In this document: positions 53,447 to 64,000 of the stretch, piece after piece
How the letters are laid out: each line of letters begins with the position of its first letter
Position numbering within the stretch: the stretch's first letter is position 1
Source of the DNA: Vermamoeba vermiformis
Lineage: Eukaryota; Tubulinea; Echinamoebida
DNA: 64,000 nt
NCBI GenBank assembly: GCA_045837725.1
Contig: JBEWZL010000178.1
Location: 62,001-126,000 of the forward strand
Reading direction: 5' to 3'
The notes under the pieces: generated by a model
Database searches by the model: none
What the model saw: only the letters and a program-made list of their open reading frames with translations
Told to the model about the DNA's origin: nothing
Made by a program: the position numbers and the translations under genes

Positions 53447-55562
53447 TCACATCATCACGCAGTCTTTACCGGATTTCTTTTTCTGTGCTTGTTCCCAGGT
53501 CTTGAGCGTGTTATAATAGGCTTGACCAGGCCACTGATAACATTCAACTTGACCTCGAATATCTGTTGGCAGTTCGTTCTTGAACCATCCTTCGTCTTTG
53601 ATGTCATCGTATTGTATCTTCATTTGCCATATTACGTATGCCCTTAATTGAGCGCAGTTGTGCGCTATTGCTAGCTGATAAAGTTCGTACAAATCAAACG
53701 AATCAATGTTTTCTTTGCATGTCACTTCGCAATGTGTCAATAACTCGTCCATATTGTACTAAAAAATATGTTATAATAATTATTGGTGCAAATATAGTTT
53801 TAATTAGTACCTGATTAGCAAGGCCGATGATATTTGCAACGTTCTTGGTGTTCAAAGAATTTGTACTGCCAGAGTACAAGAACTCTTTCAGCACTGATAA
53901 GTCACTTTCATCGACATCTTCCAACGGAATCACCTCCATTTGAGACTCTTTCATTCCACTTTTGAAAATTGCATCGAAATATTGACTGGTTGAAGCGAGA
54001 AGTACCTGTAAAGTATTACGTTAGAAATGGCCAGTAAAGCACTTAATTTGTTTGGCTAAAGTACTGGAAAAAATATGGGCTGCGCTAATAAGCGTTTGTA
54101 CCTTGTGAGCAAAAACGCGGCGTTTTCCGTTGACTTCAAAACAAACATCTGCAAAGGGTGGATTTGCGTTGAGTGCCAATTCAGCCATGACTTTGCATCG
54201 CTCTTCAAGTGAAAAGCGCGGATACACTACGAAGAAATCAAACGCTTTTTGAACGACTTTCTCGTTGAAGTCACGAGCGTGCGCGGGATAGCCAGTGTAA
54301 ATCGAATAAAGAACGCAATCGAAAACAGCTGGCTCGAGATTGACGTCGATTGTCAGTGCCGTCATGTTAGTCTTTGCAACTGTTTCTCGGAGTTTGAAGC
54401 ACGGCGGGAGATCTCCTTTGTTCTTCACTAAAGCTTTGTAAAGCACTGGCATGCTGCTAGCCAAAATGATTTTATGTGCGGGTACTTCGCGTTGGTCTTG
54501 GAGCACAAACGTCACATCGGAGAATTCTTTTTTTCCGATTAGCTTTTGCATAGCCTCCTTAAGGAGTAATTTTTCCGCATTGACTTTTGGTTCCATTGGC
54601 TTTGGTGGCTTTGCTGGCTTTGTGATGCATCGTCCTCCTGGATTCAAAACAGCTTCTGATGCAATATCAAATGCTTCTTCAACGTTGTCGTTCGTTAGCG
54701 CAGAACTGCAAATAGCAAAAAAAATCAGGTTAGATATTTCAATGCTTATGCATTTAAAGCCGTACTTTTCGACGTAGGTATAAGCACCAATTTGTTCCGC
54801 CAGTTTCATGCCTTCAGCACGACTGATCGGAGTTATTTTCCGTTCAGCCAGGCGTTCGAGTGTTTGCTGATCAGTTCTTAAATCAATTTTGGTACCAACG
54901 AGAATGAACGGCGCCGTAGGGCAAAAATGTCTCGTTTCAGGTACCCACTGAAGAAATTCTAATTTTAGAATATACAATTGTTAAATTTTAAAAGCTTACC
55001 CTCTCCGTAACATTGGCGAAACTTTTTCTGTCTACTACCGAAAAACAGACCAAAATTACGTCTTCAATAAGAGAATTAGTAAAGTGTACAGCAGTGAAGC
55101 TGGATCCGTACTTGACAGCGGGTAAGACAATGCACGAATATGATCTATGAATAACGCGATGAGGCCTTTCTATACTTTGAGTTCAATAGGCTTACCGTAG
55201 TCTTCAGATCCGCGAGTATTCCAGATCGTTAAATTGATTGGTTTGTTGAGGTACGTTATCTAGGGAAATTTTATTCGCATGAGTAAATTTTAGTTATTGT
55301 GTGAGCTTACTTTTTCGTTGTCGTATTGCCATGAAACCTGCATCAAGTCTTTAATTTCATAATTCGAATTGAAATAAAAAAAATATTTAAATTACCTGGG
55401 AGCGATCGTCTCCTGGAAATCGTCCATTTTTGTAGCGGTCTAAAAGGCACGTCTGAAAAAATTAGTCTTGAGGGGTGGTCTTACGCCACTGGATCTGGTT
55501 TCACTAACCTTTCCAACCTTGCTGTCACCCACGAGCAACACTTTAACATTTTGTGGCTCCAT
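53447..55562 (-). CDS. RhoBTB-type GTPase with two BTB domains and C-terminal CaaX
   Basis: ATG at 55562: MEPQNVKVLLVGDSKVGK, TCLL (G1). G3 is LTIWNTRGSEDYG, where Rho proteins have WDTAGQEDY. Then ILVCFSVVDRKSF, WVPETRHFCPTAPFILVGTK, TKIDLRTDQQTL (G4) and CSALTNDNVEEAFD (G5). A Pro/Lys linker (TKPAKPPKPMEPK) is followed by BTB1 (FSDVTFVLQDQREVPAHKII, LASSMPVLYKAL, FDCVLYSIYTGYPA). BTB2 follows: FADVCFEVNGKRRVFAHKV, EVIPLEDVDESDLSVLKEFL, YSGSTNSLNTKNVANIIGLA, then a BACK-like end. The C-terminus is KKKSGKDCVMM, a polybasic stretch plus CaaX. Layout equals Dictyostelium RacA and animal RhoBTB. The G3 loss suggests no normal GTP hydrolysis. Likely Cullin-3 adaptor at membranes. Confidence 0.9.
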
Positions 55563-55930
55563 GTCATACTTCTACAATTTTATGCATCCGTTATTGCTCT
55601 GAAACTTCAGTGCTGGTGATTAGTTTAGAAACTAGAAATTGAATGAAAAAAAATGTAATTTCTCACACTTTCTTAAATGAGGAACAACAGCTGAATAGTA
55701 AGGATGATTATGGGTGCACTTACTATGCGCTACTATAGTAAGCTAAAAGGTACGCACAGCATCGTTTAATCTTTTGATCTGATCGAGAATTGATACTGCA
55801 GCTTTTTTGCAGCTAAAATTATTATTTGGTAATTTTCCTTTGAACGCAATATGATATATATTAAGGCGAACTTATGGAGTGGGCTTGATACGAGCTACAA
55901 TAATTTTTATTAAATTAACTCCATTTAATT
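55563..55930. other. Spacer between two minus-strand Rho-family genes
   Basis: 368 bases; promoter of the RhoBTB gene and 3' flank of the neighbouring Rho gene. Nothing recognised. Confidence 0.45.
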
Positions 55931-56921
55931 TTACATTACTACACATTTGTCGCTTTTGGATGCATTGTATACAGCGGCAATAGCTTCATTAAAAATTGCC
56001 GTAACATTTTCTTTTGTTTTTGCGGAGCTGGATCGAAAAGTTAAAAATGTCTCCAAATTTTCTATTCTACTTACTTCTCGATATAGGCGTAGGCACCATG
56101 TTTTTTCGCTATTTTTTCTCCTTCTTTTGTGCTTATAGGCGTTTCCTTTCGTTCGTCCAGTTGTTTGAGCACGACCGAATCTGTTCGGAGATCGAGCTTA
56201 TTTCCGACCAGAATCCACGGAGCGTCAGGACAAACAGCTTTAATCTCGGGCAACCACTATATTTAGCAATTTCATAAGATTAATCAACGTATTCTACAGA
56301 GAGTTGGCCGGATCCAGACTCACCTTCGAGGTAACTCTTTCGAAACTCGTCCTATCAACCAAAGAGAAGCAGACTATAAATACTTCTGAATAATAATATA
56401 GTTATTAACGTCAATCTTAAGCCATCGTATTCTATTGTACGCACTTGTGTTTGGATACGACAAAACGCGAAGCCTATCTGAAGGTAATATGCAAATTAGT
56501 AATTCAAATTAATAATAAGATGGATTTTATAATATTACCGAACATTTCATCACCATTTGTGTCCCACAGTTGGATGTCAAGCACTTTATCGCCGACCGTT
56601 ACCTTTTCTCGCGATTAATACGCAAAATAATAATACCGAATTTTATTTTACTTACTTGTTTGCAGTAGTTATCACGAACCTGCGAAATTTAAATTTTAAA
56701 AAATTGGTACGATTATTAAAATTTAATTTTAATTTTCTTACGCCTGGATTGTAGTCTTCTTCCATGAAATAATCGGTTGCATAACACGTTAACAAACGCG
56801 TCTAAAATTGTTCAGAATTATCGGTTGCCTAGTCTTGAACTAATTTTAAAGGTACCTTTCCGACGCCTTTATCGCCAACGGTTACTGTTTTGAAGTCCTC
56901 TTTTTGCGGCTGGTGCTCCAT
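55931..56921 (-). CDS. Rho-family small GTPase with altered G3 and CaaX end
   Basis: ATG at 56921: MEHQPQKEDFKTVTVGDKGV, GKTRLLTCY (G1), TDYFMEEDYNPG. G3 is LDIQLWDTNGDEMF (DTNGDE for DTAGQE, catalytic Gln replaced by Asp). Then EVFIVCFSLVDRTSFERV, WLPEIKAVCPDAPWILVGNK, NKLDLRTDSVVLKQLDERK (Rho insert region), IAKKHGAYAYIEK, CSAKT or SSAKT (G5), ending SKSDKCVVM, a CaaX box. Stop at 55931-55933. About 185 residues, five or six introns. The altered Gln resembles naturally GTP-locked Rho proteins. Lies beside the RhoBTB gene in the same orientation and shares the RTDxxxLxxLxERKxTPIS stretch, so tandem duplication is likely. Confidence 0.88.
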
Positions 56922-57040
56922 TACTCAAATTGTGATAAGCATTGGAAAAGAAATATAACTGTAAAGGACAATCGGTAATTTTTGGAATTCTGTTGCCGGC
57001 AAATTTAGTTCGCCTAACGGAAATTTATGGGCTTCGCCGT

Positions 57041-58033
57041 TTAGAGAATTGCAGCAAATAACACTAACAGCGATACTACAGTCGCAGTGTTTGAAGTCTT
57101 CACCGTTGGTACATTTGATCCTGATTGCGGGACAGTAGTAGGCTGATTGTCGGTAACGGGTCCGTTCGGGTTCGGGAAAGGCTCCGAAGCTAAAAATTAA
57201 ACTAGTTTAATTTAAACCACGAAATATAGATATGCTTAATCTATATCAATTGATGCTTGCGAACACTGATTAAATATTTTCATAAATTGCTTTTTACGTA
57301 CTCGGAGCATTGCGGTTTTCGTAGCATGTAGTTTGATAAACAAAGGAACCTTGCTTTGTATCTAGACATACTGCATTGGGGATTGTAAAGTTAACGCATG
57401 CGATACCAGGGATACACTGATTTAGGAACAAGGAATCATCGGCTGCGTTGCATTGGAGGAAGCTGGTAGCTCCCATAAAAGTATTCGTCATAAACATCAT
57501 TGGAATGTCTTCTCCTTGTCTAACAACTGGCCAAGCGATTAGAGAGGATTATTTAATGCATAAACGTTGCTTTTTCAAAAGCGATTTAAATCTTTTGTAT
57601 TGATAATAATGGTCATTGAACCATTGATCACCGTACCTTCTATTCGCAAGGAGAAAGAATCTAGAGGACAAGTTGTGCTCGAGTACCAGCTATAAGCAGA
57701 TAACCAGCCTTCAAATAGTGCAGGAGGGGTTGTAGAATTGCAATACGATGAGTTAAATAAGTAGTAGGAATCATCGCTGAACGGAGCCTTTGTGCAGTTA
57801 TCGTAGACCACGTCAGAACTTGAAGGGCAAGCAAATGAAGACTATGGCAATGTTATTAGATCTCTGTTTTGAGACGGCATAAGTTGTCCGCTTACCGTAG
57901 CTCGGCCTACTTCGGTACCTGCGACACAATTGTTGCCCATATACGTCGTAACTACGTTGAGACTGCTCACACTGTAGACAGCGAGAGCTAACAAAGCAAC
58001 AATAGTCAAACTTCCACTGAACAGCTTCGACAT
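57041..58033 (-). CDS. Secreted Cys-containing surface protein, probable GPI anchor
   Basis: ATG at 58033: MSKLFSGSLTIVALLALAVY, SVSSLNVVTTYMGN gives a signal peptide. Mature part has about a dozen Cys and several N-x-S/T sites (NNCVAG, NCTKAPF, NSSYCNST, TTCPLD, QCNAAD, QCIPGIACVNFTIPNAVC, TTCYEN). A Pro/Thr/Asn-rich stalk (EPFPNPNGPVTDNQPTTVPQ) leads to a C-terminal hydrophobic tail (ATVVSLLVLFAAIL) with no basic end, the usual GPI signal. Three introns. Stop at 57041-57043. Family not recognised. Confidence 0.75.
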
Positions 58034-58225
58034 GTCCAAGATATGTGCTATACTGCGATTTATAATATGATAAAGGACATAGATTTTGTTTCTAAACAAC
58101 GAAACTCGATTTCTTGCAATTGCGGTTCAAAAATCCTCCCTTATGAAAGCGCGCCAATTTTTGAATTTTTTAATCGTAAAACAACGACTCTATGAACAAG
58201 CACGTTATTTAATTGCATAATATAA

Positions 58226-60791
58226 ATGGCTAAACGACTGACTGCAACAGAATTAAAGGTAACTGTTAACATTTTGGATTTGGACCGTTCGTCGATTTTG
58301 GATTTTTAAAAATAATAGTTACAGCCCAAATGTTGGAATTAAATTACATACTCGTTTGTAGTGCATAAATAACCCAATTAAAAATTGCTGCAATTTATTT
58401 TAAACAACTAATTAATTTCCATCAAAACTAAGCCCAAACTCCGTTAGCAAATTTCAACTTAGAGTTGTTATTCTAATAATATTATTAGGCTCTGCAAAAG
58501 AAAAGAAGATCAGCCACCAATCAAGCTTCTCAAAGTGTCGAGTCAATCTCCACCTCGTATTCAATCAGTGACACTCCTAAGAGCAATGATAGCCTGAATA
58601 TATCTTCTTCAGGATTAAATAATGCAAATTCAATTAGTTTGCACGTTTCAGACATCGATCTGTCGCTCAACTCGATAAGTCGCTTGGGAGCATCTAGCGA
58701 TAGTCTGGGCGAGCTTAATATCAAATCGAGCGGAAGTTTTGGAAATCTGAAGCTTAGTTCTGAAAGTATCCAACAAAGTGTCAGTGAAGCTCAAGTATCA
58801 CTTTCTCGAAACGGATCTGACATCACACTCGGCCGCTCAAGCCAATCTCAAGCACAAGCAAACGGCTCATCGACTAAAATATTTTCAGAGTCTATTTCTT
58901 CCGAGTCTCAGCCCGAGTTTAATGCAAAGTATGCGATCCAAAATCAGATCTAATGTTTTAACTTATGAATCTAACTTAATTACCGTACCTAGGCTTTTTT
59001 TCAAAACTGCGAATGTTAAAAAAGAAGAACCTGTTCGCGCACGATCATTATTCGATATGAAAACGCCAGAGATTCCAACAGAAGTTGACTCGCCGAAAGA
59101 ACGACCTTCCAAACGGCGTAGAATCGACGAAAATACATATGAAGAGACTAAAATAGAAATCAAAACTGAGATTAAGGAAGAAAACGGAGGTTTTAAGATG
59201 GTACGTGCGAGCCATTGACAAAAACGAGCCACTTTCTAATTCGGGAATTGTACAGGAAATAGATCAGCCTGAAGAAAATCCAGAGGTATTTTAATTACAC
59301 ATTATTAATAATCGTTTATTTAACACTAACTATTTGCAGAAGGACCTTGGCTCAAGTTTTGTATGTGACTGGTCGATCAAGACACGTATAAAGCTGTCGT
59401 CCTATCAAACATTTGATTGGTGCGGAATGATTAGCAATCAATTAGAGTCTATTGCAGCGACTATGTTCGCTAAAGGCATCGTAAGTGCAGATCTGAAATG
59501 ACGTTTTGTCTCGACCACTTTGAACTAATGTTTATCAAGCCTGACACATCCTCCATTGATATTCCCCGTGCCAACCTATCAAGCCCGATACCCGCAACCA
59601 CTCATATTGATTTCGATAAGTCTCTCTATTACTTCGCGTATCCAGGCGGTCCGATACCCGAGTACTTGCAAGAGATGTACTATTCCGCCATCCAACATGA
59701 AGAGGCTGAAAGAGACGATCTATTGAAGGCAGCATATGAAGACTGGCACGATAAGAAAACTGAATGGTAAACTTGAATTTTAGTTCGATTTGAGCTGGAT
59801 CTAATCACGTACCAAATAGGGCTGAGAGCTTCAAGTCACTGTTCTTCCTATTGAAGAGCAAGCATTGTCAATACTTCTACTGCATCTTTGATACTTTTTG
59901 CGTGCTATTCTTGACACCTGGACTCGCTGGTTACACGCGCCTAACTGCCATTATTAACAAGTCCACAAAACGATTCAGACGTTTACTTGAGCAATCAGGT
60001 AAGATCGAGTGAACGTACTTAATATGGTCTAACTGTTACGTAGATGTCCCTTTCACAATGCCATTGTTGAAGGAAGAAGACAAGCCCAAGATCAAGTCTG
60101 CAGATCAAGAAGCAATTAAAGAACTCAAAGAAATCGAAAACCTCGCGCCCAAGCAAATGTAAGACATAATTAACCCTACCGTATACTTAATTAACGCTAA
60201 TTAATTGCTAGTAAATTGCTTGACGACTTGCCTTCTGCGATCGACAACGAAGCTCCGTCCCTGTTGCTATTCCAAGGTCGCGAAGGAGTGCATTCACTAT
60301 TTGACTTCCTGTTAAATTGGACGGCGGCATCTTCTGCGGCGCCAGAAAAAACTACTGACGCCACCATTCGACAAAAGTTTCAGATTCCGACTTTATACGC
60401 TCCGTCAACGTTCTTACACGCGGCTTTGAAGAAAGTTGTCGTTAAGACGAGCCAATTTAAGCAGATGAGCGATAAGACGGGAGATCTGGAGGAGCTGAGT
60501 TCACTGGAGTTCGAGGGTCCCTTGCTGCCCTCATCTGTTATCAGTTTGTTCGATATTTTCAAGCAAACGCATTCCGAATTCAAAGCTACCATGGAAGTCG
60601 AGCCACAGACTGTTAATTTCAACCACAACTTCGCATCGAATGCCGTTCCACCAGCGGCAAGCCCGACATCTTCACCCAGAGTCTCCGGATTAATTAGTTT
60701 TGTGCCGTCCACGATGAATGAGCAACGATACGTTGGTCCTGAAATCAGAAAACTGTATTATAGTGATTCTACATTTAAAGTGCGTCAATAA
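58226..60791 (+). CDS. DONSON: DONSON/Humpty-dumpty homologue
   Basis: ATG at 58226: MAKRLTATELK, then a Ser-rich N-terminus and an NLS-like KRRR. The conserved part reads SSFVCDWSIKTRIKLSSYQT (start of the DONSON domain), LYYFAYPGGPIPEYL, SLFFLLKSKHCQYFYCIFDT, FCVLFLTPGLAGYTRL, TAIINKSTKRFRRLLEQSG, VPFTMPLL. Near the end come VHSLFDFLLNWTAAS, IPTLYAPSTFLHAALKKVVV and LEFEGPLLPSSVISLFDIFK. These motifs and their order match DONSON, which helps load and protect the CMG replicative helicase. TAA at 60789-60791. Nine or so introns. The Ser-rich tail before the domain is longer than needed and probably disordered. Confidence 0.85.
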
Positions 60792-61054
60792 AAATCAACA
60801 ACTGCGCTCAATCTGAGCAGATTTAAAATTGATCGAGCCTTGCGTGGCTTTGATGGCTTTGTACGGATGAATCGAATAAAATTCAAATCGACCATCAACA
60901 AAAGGGCGGGAACGAACGTAGGAAAACGATTGGTCGTTAATCACGTGGCGCTGATCTGCTGAAGTTTTTTTCCCGCGCTACGGCTGAAAAAACTCAAACA
61001 ATTCAGCCATTATTGTTTATCCAAATTGTTGAAACATACACACCGAGCTTCAAA

Positions 61055-63185
61055 ATGTTGAATAAGGACAGACTCAAGCAACGCCAAAGCGACTTCAAGA
61101 AAGGTATTGATCTTGAAGAGGGCCGAAAGAAGCGTGAAGAGATTACAGTCAGCATCCGCAAGAAGAACAAGCAGGAGCAAGTCAATAAGCGAAGAAATAT
61201 TTCTTTGCCCACATTCCAAGGTGTTGACCCTCGCCCTGCCGACCCTGCTGCTTTGGAAACTGTAAGTAAATATTGATCAAATCTGTTTTTCGCTTGCTTA
61301 TCATGCAAAAAATTAATTGTCGATGTATACCGTTAATTTTCTCAAACGAGAGCACCCTTACTAATATTTTATTATTTATTGACAGCTTGATCAAGAACTC
61401 CCACAATTAGTCAGCGATGTGTTTTCAAACGACCTCCAAAGACAGTTGCAATCCACTGAACGTATCAGAAAGCTTTTGTCTATTGGTAAGATTCATTTCT
61501 CAGTCTCGTTTATGCCCTAGAAGCTAACAGAACTTTTTTTTATAATTTCAGAAAAGAATCCGCCAATCCAGAAAATCGTTAATGCCAAGGTTGTTCCTCG
61601 TTTGGTTCAATTGCTTGCCGTTGACGAATCACCTCAACTTCAGGTAACTTGCTTTTTAATTATAATTTTACGTTACGTCAAGTTTAAATATTTACCTGTA
61701 CGATCCGGTTCTTACGCAAAACGTTGCCTCGCGTCTTAATGGCTTATTTATCACATTTATATGAAATTATTAAGTTCCACAAATTCCGAATATCACCATT
61801 CGAAATCAATTTGAAATTCGAAAAGTTGCAGATTCGTTGCGTATCATCAATTTCGTTCTGTAGAATTTCCTTTGAGGTCCCTATGACTAATTACATTCTA
61901 TTTAGTTCGAAGCTGCTTGGGCTTTAACCAATATTGCTTCTGGCTCCTCTGAACAAACTCGCGTCGTGATCGAAGCGAATGCAGTTCCTTACTTTGTTCA
62001 CTTGTTGTCTTCTCCCAATGAAGAAGTTAGAGAACAAGCCGTCTGGGCTTTGGGTAACATTGCTGGTGACTCAGCTGCTGTAAGTACTATTCTACAAATT
62101 TTATGATTTTTCTTTCCGATCCACATCCAAGATCCTTTCGTCATTACAAATTGTTCAACGATTTCAACATTGATTTCTAACATTGTACTCAGTACCGTGA
62201 CTACGTTTTGGCCAACAAGATTATGCCTCCTCTCTTGCAAAACTTGGTTGACTCGCACAAACTCTCCATGTTGCGCAACGCTACTTGGACTTTGAGCAAC
62301 TTGTGCCGTGGCAAGCCTCAACCCAAATGGGAAATCGTCTCTCAATCTTTGCCCACCCTTGCTCGTTTGATCTACAGCACTGACGAAGAAGTCTTGACTG
62401 ACGCCTGCTGGGCTTTGTCATACCTCTCTGACGGTCCCAACGATCGCATCCAACAAGTCATCGACTCTGGTGTTTGCCGCCGCTTGGTCGAGTTGTTGAT
62501 GCACGGTTCTTTCGCCGTTCAAACCCCTGCTCTTCGTACCATTGGTAACATCGTCACTGGTGATGACACACAAACTCAATTCGTGCTCAACATTGGCATC
62601 TTGCCTTGCTTGCACTCTCTCTTGTCTAGCCCCAAGAAGGGTATCCGAAAGGAGGCTTGCTGGACGATCTCCAACATCACTGCTGGCAACAGCGCTCAAA
62701 TTCAAACCATCGTCGAGGCTGACATCTTCCCTCCTTTGATCCACTTGCTCGGCAGCGCTGAGTTCGATATTAAGAAGGAAGCTGCTTGGGCCATCTCCAA
62801 CGCTACTTCTGGTGGTAGCCCGGATCAACTGCGCTACTTGGTTGCTCACGGCATCGTCAAGCCATTGTGCGATCTGTTGGAGTTCCCCGACCCCAAGATC
62901 ATTATGGTCGCTTTGGAAGGCTTGGAGAACTTGCTGCGCATTGGTCCTAAGGGTCCTGGCAATGAGGTCGCCACTCAAATCGACGAGCACGGTGGTGTTC
63001 AAAAGCTCGAAGCTTTGCAACGTCACCAAGCCAACGAAATTTACGAGAAGTCGCTCAAGATCCTGGAAACTTACTTCGAAGCCGAGGACGACGATCAAAA
63101 CATCGCCCCGAACGTCAACGTCAACACTCAAACCTACGCTTTTGGTCACAACCCTAACGTGCCCAACACCTTCCAATTCCATTAA
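61055..63185 (+). CDS. Importin alpha
   Basis: ATG at 61055: [20 protein letters not shown], an Arg/Lys-rich IBB domain ([29 protein letters not shown]) that binds importin beta. ARM repeats follow, each with the W/N ladder: [133 protein letters not shown], then [16 protein letters not shown]-terminus acidic, ends [12 protein letters not shown] at 63183-63185. About 520 residues, full length. Five introns, all in the first half; the last 980 bases are one exon with C-rich codons, so probably highly expressed. Confidence 0.95.
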
Positions 63186-63699
63186 GCGATCTACAGATCC
63201 GGCGCGAAGAAAACAATATTTATTCATCAGTTCTAAGCGCTTGGTCGTTTGCCCGACCATTGGTCAACGCAGAATCAATCGTTAATCACCATCTACATAC
63301 ACCCCTGATTGTGCCAGTTCAACTCATCTAAATCCACATCCACCCAACAACCCAACTTCATGTGAATAGTTTGGATCAAGCCCGATTCGTTTGTAACGTG
63401 TCGGTATTGATTGGCTTTTATTTCGAACTTCAAATATTATTATTGCAAGCGAACTTTTGTAAACTTTTACCCAACCTTATCCAAACCCAACCCAATCCTT
63501 TCTCAACATTTGATCGGTCAAGTTTCCAACAATTTTGTCAAAAATAAACTTGAAACTTAATTCAAAACAACCACGAACTTCTTCGTTATAACTTAAACTT
63601 GCAAAATGCGGATCGAACAAGTTGAAAAGAATTCAATGCGGTTTTTTAGCACTTATACTTCACTAACGTTGTCTTTCGGCCCGTATTATGGATGGACTA
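63186..63699. other. Convergent 3' flanks
   Basis: 514 bases between importin alpha (plus) and the gene at the right edge (minus). Contains AATAAA at 63543-63548. No gene seen. Confidence 0.5.
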
Positions 63700-64000
63700 C
63701 TAGCTTTTATTGAACTGTCCTCTCGATAAGTACACTCCAAGAGCAGCAATAGCTAACATGACGATCGTTTTTTTGTACTCCATTGCCCGACTAAAAACAG
63801 ATGCAACCATCCACAGAATTCCTGTTTGCATGCGGTGTTCGAACGGACCGGCAAATTTAGCTACGTTGTTTAAGAGTTCGCTGGTCATGCTTAACGACAG
63901 ACCCCACATCTGATAATCAAGCACAACTTTTTCTTCAACTCCATTCGGAAAATGTTCATCGTCCCGAGGCAACATAATACTGAAAACGAGCAAGTTAGAA
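63700..64000 (-). CDS. Partial Nudix-like hydrolase, C-terminal exon, with hydrophobic tail
   Basis: Only the last exon (from about 63979 to 63700) is in the window; the start is beyond the right edge. It reads IMLPRDDEHFPNGVEEKVV, LDYQMWGLSLSMTSELLNNV, then KKTIVMLAIAALGVYLS and ends GQFNKS. The Y-x-MWGLSxxM word resembles the WGLTxxML end of CoA-diphosphatase-type Nudix proteins. The Nudix box itself is not in view, so the call is tentative. The final hydrophobic segment suggests a tail anchor. Confidence 0.45.
   Translation of the reverse strand, partial: SNLLVFSIMLPRDDEHFPNGVEEKVVLDYQMWGLSLSMTSELLNNVAKFAGPFEHRMQTGILWMVASVFSRAMEYKKTIVMLAIAALGVYLSRGQFNKS

Noticed and set aside
62418-63260. 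Long minus-strand frame of 280 codons opposite importin alpha
   Set aside because: A shadow of the C-rich codon usage of importin alpha; no domain, and it does not continue beyond the exon.

Overview
The window is intron-dense nuclear DNA from a unicellular eukaryote. Most genes carry four to ten short introns (about 50-110 nt, GTAAGT/GTACGT donors, CTAAC/CTAAT branch-like motifs, AG acceptors). Intergenic gaps are short and strands are mixed. The gene set fits an amoebozoan-like protist best: a RhoBTB-type Rho GTPase, several atypical small GTPases, F-box/Kelch and F-box/WD40 proteins, EH-domain endocytic machinery and a DONSON homologue. Genus cannot be named from sequence alone. No virus-like element, CRISPR array or complete transposon was seen.

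Layout. 1-5.9 kb (+): an F-box protein cut by the left edge, a double-RRM protein and a conserved protein of unknown function. 6-15.9 kb: an MLO-like multi-pass membrane protein with an EGF-like N-terminus (-), a Rab-type GTPase fused to BTB domains (-), a SAM-like/P-loop NTPase gene with strikingly CpG-poor 3' exons (-), a class 3 lipase (+) and a DinB-like protein (-). 17-23 kb: an F-box/Kelch protein, a secreted protein, an atypical Rab, and tRNA-Ser(UGA) and tRNA-Leu(CAA). 23-31.5 kb: an Eps15/Pan1-like EH protein, a chaperonin CCT subunit, an SBDS/Rtc3-like protein and a small zinc-binding-type protein. 31.6-40 kb: a SWI/SNF ATPase with bromodomain, a RING/F-box/WD40 protein, histone H4 and a coiled-coil protein. 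40.8-46 kb: a SIRT2-like sirtuin, a Nudix hydrolase, a small membrane protein and a strongly structured Pol III-type ncRNA. 46-58 kb: a GH38 alpha-mannosidase with a C-terminal coiled coil and membrane anchor, an amino-acid transporter, two tandem Rho-family genes and a GPI-type surface protein. 58-64 kb: DONSON, importin alpha, and a partial Nudix-like gene at the right edge.

Functional themes: ubiquitin-ligase adaptors (three F-box genes, two or three BTB genes), membrane traffic and cytoskeletal GTPases, chromatin (SWI/SNF, H4, sirtuin) and nuclear transport. Candidates for something new are the Rab-BTB fusion, the compositionally chimeric SAM/NTPase gene, the EGF-MLO protein, the structured RNA at 45.59-45.75 kb, the TGACACGTGTCA palindrome cluster in mannosidase introns, and an apparent excess of GATC words in introns across the window.
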